DNA of 64,000 nucleotides from Roseovarius sp. M141 (GTDB lineage: Bacteria > Pseudomonadota > Alphaproteobacteria > Rhodobacterales > Rhodobacteraceae), in contig NZ_VCNH01000008.1 in assembly GCF_024355225.1 (NCBI RefSeq), positions 3,472,001 to 3,536,000 of the forward strand, read 5' to 3'. Each line of letters begins with the position of its first letter. Position 1 is the first letter of the stretch. Shown one piece after another: positions 1 through 7,143 of this stretch. The notes beneath the pieces are model-generated. The model made no database searches and was not told where the DNA came from. It worked only from the letters and a program-made list of their open reading frames with translations. The translations under genes and the position numbers were made by a program.

Positions 1-78
1 GCCGACAACCCACTGGGCGGTTGACCCAAAGGGGTGATGCTGTCGCCTTTTCTCGGGAATGAGAGGAGGGGCTATGTC

Positions 79-210
79 ATGTCCACATCTCATAACCACA
101 GCATCGCAATTGCGATGACAGCGACGGCTTTGGAGCAATTGCCGAGCACGGCAAGAAAGACCGCGCCCACGCTGGGGCTGCTTCGCTTTACCTGCGGCGG
201 CGATCCTTAG
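79..210 (+). CDS. possible small ORF, 43 aa, unknown function
   Basis: A short reading frame begins at an ATG preceded by a good purine-rich ribosome binding site (GAGAGGAGGGG at 61-71, about 7 bases upstream) and ends at a TAG. The predicted peptide starts MSTSHNHSIAIAM and has no recognisable motif, signal peptide or membrane segment. It is convergent with panC, leaving 26 bases between the two stops. I do not recognise it. It could be a genuine small protein, a leader peptide, or a chance frame in GC-rich DNA; the ribosome binding site is the only positive evidence. Confidence 0.3.
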   Translation: MSTSHNHSIAIAMTATALEQLPSTARKTAPTLGLLRFTCGGDP

Positions 211-236
211 AGCAGAAAGACGCCGGGCGGATCGCG

Positions 237-1085
237 CTATCCTTGGATGGCGATATTGTCGATCAGGCGCACCCCGGCCAGCCACGCCGCAGCAAACAGG
301 CGCGCGGGCTGGGTGGCGGCGGTCAGAAGCGCCAGATCGTCATTCGCGCGCATCTCGAAATAATCGACCCCGGTAAAGCCTGCCCGCATTAGCGCGGCAA
401 TTGCGCCTTCCTGCGCAGCGGCGAAATCCTGACCGGCTGTGATGGCTTCGGACATTTCTTCCATCTGCTCGATCAAAACCGGCGCGATGGTGCGGGCGCG
501 GTCCGACAGCAGCAGATTGCGCGAGGACATGGCAAGCCCGTCGATCTCGCGGATTGTAGGGCAGCCATGGACGGTGATCGGGATATCCAGATCGCGCGCC
601 ATGCGGCGGACAACCTGAAGCTGCTGATAGTCCTTTTCCCCGAAAAATGCGTCCGTGGCCGAAGTCTGGGCGAACAGCTTGGCCACCACGGTTGCCACGC
701 CTTGAAAATGGCCGGGGCGGTGGATGCCATCCATGACCTCGGTCAGGCCCGAGACGGTGACAGTGGTGGCAAAGCCGCCGGGATACATCTGATCGCCGTC
801 GGGCACATAGATCGCGTCGACATCAAAGCGGGCCAGTTTTGCCGCGTCGGCATGTTCGGTGCGCGGATAGCCGGCCAGATCCTCGGGCGAGCTGAACTGG
901 CGCGGGTTGACGAAGATCGTCACGATCACGCGCTCGCATGTCTGCTTGGCGGCGGCGATCAGCGACAAATGGCCATCATGCAGCGCGCCCATCGTCGGCA
1001 CGATGCCGATACGCTGCCCTGCCCGTTGCCAGGGCGCAGTCGCGGCGCGCAGATCGACCAGGCTGCGCAGAATCGGCGCGGTCAT
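237..1085 (-). CDS. panC: pantothenate synthetase (pantoate--beta-alanine ligase)
   Basis: This cytosolic enzyme makes pantothenate from pantoate, beta-alanine and ATP through a pantoyl-adenylate. The 282-residue length is normal for the family. Near the N-terminus [13 protein letters not shown] is the HxGH-type nucleotide-binding motif of this superfamily, followed by FVNPRQF and, mid-protein, GEKDYQQLQ and MSSRN, all PanC signatures. The ATG overlaps the panB TGA by four bases (ATGA), so the two genes are co-translated, panB first. The pair supplies the precursor for coenzyme A. Nothing is missing or truncated. Confidence 0.97.
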   Translation of the reverse strand: MTAPILRSLVDLRAATAPWQRAGQRIGIVPTMGALHDGHLSLIAAAKQTCERVIVTIFVNPRQFSSPEDLAGYPRTEHADAAKLARFDVDAIYVPDGDQMYPGGFATTVTVSGLTEVMDGIHRPGHFQGVATVVAKLFAQTSATDAFFGEKDYQQLQVVRRMARDLDIPITVHGCPTIREIDGLAMSSRNLLLSDRARTIAPVLIEQMEEMSEAITAGQDFAAAQEGAIAALMRAGFTGVDYFEMRANDDLALLTAATQPARLFAAAWLAGVRLIDNIAIQG

Positions 1086-1933
1086 GCGCCGCTTGCCTTG
1101 CCCGAAGCCGATGTCGGCGCCTCGTCGGCGAAGGTGTGTTCAGTCGCAGGGAACGCGCGCGCGCGCACCTCGGCGGCATAGGCGGCAATCGCCGCCTCGC
1201 CGTCTGTGCCCAACTGCGCATAGCGCTTGACGAATTTCGGCTTGAACGCCGTGAACAGTCCCAGCATGTCATCCACGACCAACACCTGCCCGTCGCAGCC
1301 TGCCGACGCGCCGATGCCGATGGTGGGAATGGCGATCTCCGCCGTGATCCGGTCGGCAAGGCCTGCGGGCACCTTTTCCAGCACCACGGCAAAGGCGCCC
1401 GCATCGGCCACCGCCTGCGCGTCCTCGCTGAGATGTTTGGCGCCCGCGCCCCTGCCCTGCACCTTGTAGCCGCCCAGCGTGTTGACCGCCTGTGGCGTCA
1501 GGCCGATATGGGCCATCACCGGCACCCCGCGCGCCGTGAGGAATGCAATGGTTTCAGCCATATGCGCGCCCCCCTCCAGCTTGACCGCCGCGGCGCCCGT
1601 CTCGCGCATGATGCGCGACGCGCTCTGCATGGCCTGGCGCGGATCCTCTTCGTAACTGCCGAAAGGCATATCGATGACCAGCATCGCGGTGTCCAGTCCG
1701 CGCGCGACGGCCTGCCCGTGCATCACCATCATGTCCATGGTCACGCCCAGCGTCGAGGGCATGCCGTGCAGCACCATGCCGACGCTGTCGCCAACCAGCA
1801 CGAAATCGCAATGCGCATCCATCATGCGCGCCATCGGCGTGGTATAGGCCGTCAGGCTGACGATGGGCGCGCCGCCCTTCATCGCGCGGATATCGGCAGG
1901 AAGCGGGGCGGTCTGTCGGGCTGTGGCGCTCAT
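1082..1933 (-). CDS. panB: 3-methyl-2-oxobutanoate hydroxymethyltransferase
   Basis: PanB transfers a hydroxymethyl group from methylenetetrahydrofolate to ketoisovalerate to make ketopantoate, the first committed step to pantothenate. I chose the ATG giving [20 protein letters not shown] (283 residues); an upstream in-frame extension to 2047 is unlike the family. Signatures are [28 protein letters not shown] with the metal-binding Asp region, KLEGG, and [20 protein letters not shown] near the C-terminus. It is the first gene of the panB-panC operon. No regulatory element is obvious in the upstream gap. Confidence 0.96.
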   Translation of the reverse strand: MSATARQTAPLPADIRAMKGGAPIVSLTAYTTPMARMMDAHCDFVLVGDSVGMVLHGMPSTLGVTMDMMVMHGQAVARGLDTAMLVIDMPFGSYEEDPRQAMQSASRIMRETGAAAVKLEGGAHMAETIAFLTARGVPVMAHIGLTPQAVNTLGGYKVQGRGAGAKHLSEDAQAVADAGAFAVVLEKVPAGLADRITAEIAIPTIGIGASAGCDGQVLVVDDMLGLFTAFKPKFVKRYAQLGTDGEAAIAAYAAEVRARAFPATEHTFADEAPTSASGKASGA

Positions 1934-2255
1934 CTGGCGGGCCTCGAAATTGCTGCGTTGCCGCGATGGGTAGCAAGGTTTCGGCCCAAGTTCCACTGTT
2001 GACTTGCCGCGCGGGCGCAGGCGGTGATCCGCACGATGCGCTTGCACCGCACGCGCAAACCTCTAGGGGTGGTTTCATGCGGCCTTCACCTTATATTACC
2101 CAAGAACCTCGGGCGACTGCACAAGCAAAGGCGTTTCGATACAGTGTTGCCTCAGGGACAATGCGCCGAAACGCTCACGACGTATCGATGTTACGAGTAT
2201 TTCGACGCCAGGTTGTGTATCAACTTAAACTCGAAACTCTTCAGGAGGCCCGGCT
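1934..2255. other. divergent intergenic region, panB / secreted protein gene
   Basis: About 320 bases separate panB (leftward) from the secreted-protein gene (rightward). It should hold the promoters of both. It is less GC-rich than the flanking genes between about 2080 and 2240. I see no RNA gene, riboswitch or clear operator. The only sharp signal is the AGGAGG ribosome binding site at 2243-2248 for the rightward gene. Confidence 0.5.
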
Positions 2256-3092
2256 TTGCGGCACATACCAGTGATTTTTCCAGCGTTTTCCTCGGCCCTC
2301 TTTTCTGTGGTCTTTCGCGTTTTCCTCTGCGCCCTGCCGCTGACCGCGCCGTTGGCCGGACCGGCGATGGCACAGACCACCGGCGAGGTCAGCCGCGCCG
2401 ACCTGATCCGTCTGCTGGGCCGCATGTACGAGGAAGAGACCGTGCGCGCCGATCTGCGCAGGCTGGGCTTCAAGGGTGAAAATCTGGAACTGGCGACGCA
2501 GCACGCCGCGAACATGCTGCGCGATCCGATCATCGCGGGCTATGTCGCTGATCGTGTGCTGGCGGTGCAGGCCGGGACACCCGTGCCAATCGCGCGGACG
2601 CAAGGCCTTCTGTGGGGGGTGATCGATCAGGGGCTGGCCCATCTGCCGCTACGCGATTTGCACTATTACTATTTGGTCGAACAGACCGTTCTCGGCGCCA
2701 TGCCGACGCATCTGTGCGGTCAGGCCGTGCGCGGCACCTTGTCGCCCGAACGCATGGCCGAGACGACGGCGCGCGCCGCTGCACGGCTGAACACGGCCGG
2801 GCTGCGCAATTACTACCGAATTCAACTGCGCGCCGCGCAGCTGGGCGCCCAGCGCGGGCCGCTGACCACCACACCCAAGCGCGCCGCAAAGGCCGAGGCG
2901 TCGATTTTTGCCGCGCTGACCCGCTACATCGTGGCCGTGCCTGACGCCGCGCTGGTCATGGACAGCTTTGCCCGGCTGGGCACCGTCGACAATGCGCGCG
3001 CCTGCCGGGCCGGGCAATTGTTCATCGCGGCGGTCCTGACGCTGGAAGGTCGCGAACTGCAAGAGGCGCTGATACAGCTCAGCCTGCCGTGA
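2256..3092 (+). CDS. secreted protein of unknown function
   Basis: I do not recognise a family. The 278-residue product begins with a long signal peptide: RHIPVIF, then a hydrophobic stretch to about residue 30, then a consensus signal-peptidase site after PAMA. The mature part is predicted mostly helical with two cysteines (CGQ and ACRAG), suggesting a periplasmic location and a possible disulfide. The start is TTG, chosen because AGGAGG lies seven bases upstream and later GTG or ATG choices would cut the signal peptide. Its TGA overlaps the GTG of the YcaQ-like gene, implying translational coupling; no functional link between a periplasmic protein and a DNA glycosylase is evident. Confidence 0.8.
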   Translation: MRHIPVIFPAFSSALFSVVFRVFLCALPLTAPLAGPAMAQTTGEVSRADLIRLLGRMYEEETVRADLRRLGFKGENLELATQHAANMLRDPIIAGYVADRVLAVQAGTPVPIARTQGLLWGVIDQGLAHLPLRDLHYYYLVEQTVLGAMPTHLCGQAVRGTLSPERMAETTARAAARLNTAGLRNYYRIQLRAAQLGAQRGPLTTTPKRAAKAEASIFAALTRYIVAVPDAALVMDSFARLGTVDNARACRAGQLFIAAVLTLEGRELQEALIQLSLP

Positions 3093-4279
3093 CAACCATT
3101 CTGGACAACCCGGCGGCGCGGCATCTGTGGCTGCACGCGAACGGTCTGAGCCAAGTGGGAACGGGACCGCCAGATGTGATGGCGTTGATCCGGCAGATCG
3201 GTTTTCTGCAAATCGACACGATCCGCAACGTCACGCGCGCGCATAATCACATCCTGTGGTCGCGCAATCCAAACTACCGCGAGGGCATGCTGTGGCCGCT
3301 GCTGGGCCAGCACCTGTTTGAGCATTTCACTCATGATGCGTCGCTGATCCCAATGCATATCCTTCCGCTCTGGCAGCGGCAATTCGCACGGCTGGGCGCC
3401 AATGCCGCGCGCGGTGCGTGGTATCAGTCCGGCCTGGGGCAGGCTGAAATCAAGGCCATCCGCGCCCGGATCGCCGCCGAAGGGCCACTGTCGACCCACG
3501 CTTTTGATACCAAGGCCACCAGCCGCGAGATGTGGGCCCGCCCGCCCCATAAAAAGGCGCTGGATCAGATGTGGTATGCGGGCGATCTGGCGACCTGCCG
3601 ACGCGAGAATTTCGTGAAATTCTACGATCTGGGCGAGCGTGTCTTTCCAACCCACCAGCCGCAGGACATGGACGATACTGCGCAGATGGATGCACTGTGC
3701 GATCTGGCACTGGACCGGCTGGGCGTGGCCAGCTGCGGCGAAGTCCAACGGTTCTGGGGCGCAATGGATGCCGGCGAGACGCGCGGCTGGATGGCGCGGC
3801 GCGCACCTCGGCAGGTTGGCGTGACCGACGCCGATGGCCGGGTGCGCACCATGCTGGCCGCGCCGGATCTGAACGCGCGCCTTGCCGCGCTGCCCGCACC
3901 CACCGGGCGGCTTCGCATCCTCAACCCGTTCGATCCGGCGATTCGCGACCGGGCACGGCTAAAGCGGCTTTTCGGGTTTGAATATGTGAACGAGATGTTC
4001 GTGCCCGCCGCCCGTCGGCGCTGGGGCTATTACGTGTATCCGCTGCTGGAAGGCGACCGCTTTGTCGGCCGGATCGAACTGAAAGCCAACCGCCCGCAGG
4101 GCTGGCTGCGCGTCACCGGGTTCTGGCCAGAGGCTGGCGTGCGCTGGGGTGCAGGCCGGTTTACGCGGCTGGAGGCCGAACTGGGGCGGTTCGCGCGCAT
4201 GGTCGGGATCAACACCGTCGAGTGGTGCGCGCAGGCTGGCGTAACTGGATCAACAAGCTCATCCCAAGCACACACTTGA
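3089..4279 (+). CDS. YcaQ/AlkX-type DNA glycosylase (winged-helix, HTH_42 family)
   Basis: The 396-residue protein belongs to the crosslink-repair glycosylase family with tandem winged helices (formerly DUF1006). Family knowledge: members such as E. coli YcaQ unhook interstrand crosslinks using a Q-x-D motif. Here IGFLQIDTI places Gln41 and Asp43 in that position, followed by the typical RAHNHILWSR segment. Later family-like blocks are FEHFTHDASLIP and RRWGYYVYPLLEGDRFVGRIELK. The start is GTG inside the stop of the preceding gene (GTGA). It ends convergent with cls. Activity on specific lesions is inferred only from family. Confidence 0.88.
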   Translation: MTTILDNPAARHLWLHANGLSQVGTGPPDVMALIRQIGFLQIDTIRNVTRAHNHILWSRNPNYREGMLWPLLGQHLFEHFTHDASLIPMHILPLWQRQFARLGANAARGAWYQSGLGQAEIKAIRARIAAEGPLSTHAFDTKATSREMWARPPHKKALDQMWYAGDLATCRRENFVKFYDLGERVFPTHQPQDMDDTAQMDALCDLALDRLGVASCGEVQRFWGAMDAGETRGWMARRAPRQVGVTDADGRVRTMLAAPDLNARLAALPAPTGRLRILNPFDPAIRDRARLKRLFGFEYVNEMFVPAARRRWGYYVYPLLEGDRFVGRIELKANRPQGWLRVTGFWPEAGVRWGAGRFTRLEAELGRFARMVGINTVEWCAQAGVTGSTSSSQAHT

Positions 4280-4347
4280 TGAGATTTTCGAACTATCTGT
4301 GAGATTTCTCATAACCGCGCCATTGGCGCCGCCTGCCTGATCCCGAT

Positions 4348-5778
4348 CTACAGCACCGGGCCGATCGTCGCGATGACGTTGTGCCAGATGCGTCTGTGCC
4401 AGGGCCAGGCCAAAACTGCGGGCAGCGCAACCTCTTCCGAGCGTCCGATGTAGTCCTGTTGCCGCTCAAACACGGCTTGGGTCACGCCCTCATCATGCAA
4501 AAGGATGTTGTTTTCATAGTTCAGGTCGAAACTGCGCAGGTCGAGATTCGAGGATCCGATCAGACAGACCTGCCCGTCTATCGTCAGCGTCTTGGCATGT
4601 AGCAGCCCGCCCTTGAATTCGTGAATGATGCATCCTGCATCCAGAAGTTTGTGATAGTAGCTGCGGCTGGCGGCGGCGACGATCCAGCTGTCATTCGCCG
4701 CCGGATAGATCAGAGTCACGGTGACACCGCGCAGGGCCGCTGCGCATAATGCGTCCATCAACGTCATGTCCGGCACGAAATAGGGCGTGGAAATGGTCAG
4801 CGTCGTGTGTGCGCTGGCAATCAGATTTGCGAAAAGCTGTGGCGTGGCGGCGTGGCGTTCCGTGGGACCGACGCCCATCACCTGCGCCGGAAACCCGCCT
4901 TTGACCGGCTCGGCCGTCAGCTTGATCCCGTCCAGCGGCGCGCCCGTTGCCTGCATCCAGTCGCTGGCGAACAATAGTTGGTTCTGCGCCACGACCGGCC
5001 CGGTGAACCGCAGCATGATATCGACCCAAGGTCCGTATTTCTTTTTGGGAAGGAATTCCGGGTCGGCCGAATTGCGGCTCCCGCAATAGGTGATGACGCC
5101 GTCGATCACGGTGATCTTGCGATGGTTGCGCAGATCGATACGGCTGGTCAGCAGGACGCGCGGAAGGTTCTTGAACGACAGCGCGATGGCAAGGTTGACC
5201 CCGGCGTCGTCCATGCGCTTCCAAAGCTGCGATTTGATCAAGGCGCGCGATCCCAACCCGTCAGCCATCGCGCGGCATGTCACCCCGCGCCCTGCCGCGC
5301 GGATCAATGCCTCGGCGACATCGGTGCCGGTCATGTCGCTCAGCCAGATGTAGTACAGCACATGCACGTGATCGGTGGCCGCATCGATATCCGCCACCAG
5401 GCGCGCGCGGGTCGCATCGCCATCCGCCATCAATTCGGCCGCGTTCCCGTCCACTGGATGGAATCCGTTGATCGACCCGGCATAGCGAAATGCCGGGCGG
5501 TAGGTCAGGGCGATTAACCCGTCGACATTCCGAGCGTCGCCCATGTAGCTGGACGCCTTGGCCCTGATCTCGTCAAAGACTTCCTTGTGCCGCCTTTTCA
5601 CCCGTCTGCCGATATCAATTTCGCCGAACAGAGAGTATATGACTGTTCCGAAATAGGGCAACAGTATCAGGATGATGAACCATGCCAGCCGTGCGGGCGG
5701 GGACAGATCGTCACGCAGCAATATGCGGACCGTAAAGGTCGCAACCAAAAGCGCATGGAAAATCAGAAGAACTGTCAT
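4348..5778 (-). CDS. cls: cardiolipin synthase, phospholipase D family
   Basis: This 476-residue inner-membrane enzyme joins phosphatidyl groups to make cardiolipin. Two N-terminal membrane segments (about residues 1-60, MTVLLIFHALLVATFTV and LAWFIILILLPYFGTVIY) anchor it. Two HxKxxxxD catalytic motifs follow: HRKITVIDG near residue 218, with CGSRNSAD after it, and HAKTLTIDG near residue 394, with GSSNLDLRSF. Length and architecture match bacterial ClsA. It stands alone: convergent with the YcaQ-like gene on one side and about 140 bases downstream of marC on the same strand. Confidence 0.95.
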   Translation of the reverse strand: MTVLLIFHALLVATFTVRILLRDDLSPPARLAWFIILILLPYFGTVIYSLFGEIDIGRRVKRRHKEVFDEIRAKASSYMGDARNVDGLIALTYRPAFRYAGSINGFHPVDGNAAELMADGDATRARLVADIDAATDHVHVLYYIWLSDMTGTDVAEALIRAAGRGVTCRAMADGLGSRALIKSQLWKRMDDAGVNLAIALSFKNLPRVLLTSRIDLRNHRKITVIDGVITYCGSRNSADPEFLPKKKYGPWVDIMLRFTGPVVAQNQLLFASDWMQATGAPLDGIKLTAEPVKGGFPAQVMGVGPTERHAATPQLFANLIASAHTTLTISTPYFVPDMTLMDALCAAALRGVTVTLIYPAANDSWIVAAASRSYYHKLLDAGCIIHEFKGGLLHAKTLTIDGQVCLIGSSNLDLRSFDLNYENNILLHDEGVTQAVFERQQDYIGRSEEVALPAVLAWPWHRRIWHNVIATIGPVL

Positions 5779-5920
5779 CGGCTACCCTTTGAAATCTCGA
5801 TGCGCGTTAGCGGCTGCCATTGGCATCGGCAGGATTGCAGATGCGCAGATGATTGGCCGGGTCGAAAATCTTCATTGATGAGCCCTCGGAATTGGGTGAC
5901 AGGTCACTGCGGCCCCGGCT

Positions 5921-6553
5921 TCATCCCAGCCCCGGAAGAACGGCTTTTACACCCGCCACGATCATCTCGACCGAGATCGCCAGCAGGATCATCCCCATCA
6001 AGCGCGACATGATCACCCGCATGGTGTCGCTCATGATCTTGCCAAAGTAGGACGCAAAGAACAGGACCACAAAGAGCAGGACGAGGATCGCCGCCACCAC
6101 CGCGCCAACGGATAGCAGGTCGTCCAGACCCTTGGCATGGCCCGTATAGATGATAAGCGTCGCGATCGTTCCAGGCCCCACAATCATCGGAAACGTGATC
6201 GGATAAAAGGCGAGCCCGGACAGATCGCTCATCTGGTCCTTCTCCTGCCCGCTGCCGTGATGAGACGCGATGCTGCCGCCGTTCAGCATGGTCCATGCAA
6301 TATGGGCCAGGACAGCGCCCCCGGCGATGCGAAACTGGTCCACCGAAATCCCGAAAAAGCTGATGATCTTCTGCCCGGCGAACAGGATCACCACACACAT
6401 GATCGCGGAAAAAATTGTAACTTTGACCGCAAGCACCCGCTGCTGCGCGACCGAGAATCCTGCGCTGAGTGCGAGAAAGATCGGCAAATTCACGAAAGGG
6501 TTCATGATGGCGAAGAAGGCGCCAAACGCCTTCGTCAACTCGGTGAAATCCAT
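5921..6553 (-). CDS. MarC family integral membrane protein
   Basis: A 210-residue protein with about six membrane spans and the MarC opening FFAIMNPFVNLPIFLALSAG. The family is widespread; E. coli MarC was once linked to multiple antibiotic resistance but its transport substrate is not established, so no function is assigned. Other family-like segments are LFAGQKIISFFGIS, YPITFPMIVGPGTIATLI and the C-terminal MGMILLAISVEMIVAGVK. It reads leftward toward cls; the 140-base gap makes a shared transcript possible but unproven. Confidence 0.92.
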   Translation of the reverse strand: MDFTELTKAFGAFFAIMNPFVNLPIFLALSAGFSVAQQRVLAVKVTIFSAIMCVVILFAGQKIISFFGISVDQFRIAGGAVLAHIAWTMLNGGSIASHHGSGQEKDQMSDLSGLAFYPITFPMIVGPGTIATLIIYTGHAKGLDDLLSVGAVVAAILVLLFVVLFFASYFGKIMSDTMRVIMSRLMGMILLAISVEMIVAGVKAVLPGLG

Positions 6554-7143
6554 CGGTCAGCGCCCTTCTTGTCATTTGTGTCACATGTGCAATCGGACGA
6601 CACTCGTGGAGAAAACCGTCAAGGTCAACCGTGGCTCCACGGCGTTCCCCGCCATCGGGTTCATCCGGCGACGTGCCAGATCCCTATGGTCGCAACCGCG
6701 AAGCCGCCCGGTGGCGTCGGCGCCTTTGCGTCGACATCCTGCTCTGCCTCGTCCGTCTTGGTGAGGGGGGCAATATCCCGAAATTACCCTCGTTCCATGC
6801 AGAATATGGCGTCTGGGTTTACTGGAAGTCGCTGGCCGCCACGCCATCCAAGGAGGGCAATGGCGGCAGCAGGCGCGACGATGAGGGGCTTCGGACAGTC
6901 ATCGCCTGCGACGTTGCTCATTCCCATTCCAGACACCACCCCCGATCAACACGCCTTCGCACGGGCGCTGACGGATGCGGATGAGAAACGGGAGGGGGCG
7001 GACTGCCGCCTTGCGCTTGCATCTCGCGAAAACACCTTAAAATTGCGACATTCGCGCCCTTAGCACGTTTCCGGCGTCGGTTTTGCTTGAGCCTGCAGCG
7101 AAACTTGACCACACATGGACCGGTCAGCAGATCAGGAGTTCGC
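6554..7143. other. 590-base gap without a convincing gene, upstream of the mrp operon
   Basis: No frame here has a good ribosome binding site together with a family-like product; the short frames on both strands read as arginine- and proline-rich GC-driven translations. The gap must hold promoters for marC (leftward) and for the mrp operon (rightward). A purine-rich AGGAG at 7134-7138 is the mrpA ribosome binding site. I see no riboswitch or repeat. Confidence 0.55.

Noticed and set aside
6581..6847. 88-codon frame on the minus strand in the gap before mrpA
   Set aside because: Arginine-rich random-looking product, no ribosome binding site and no family resemblance; kept as gene-free DNA.
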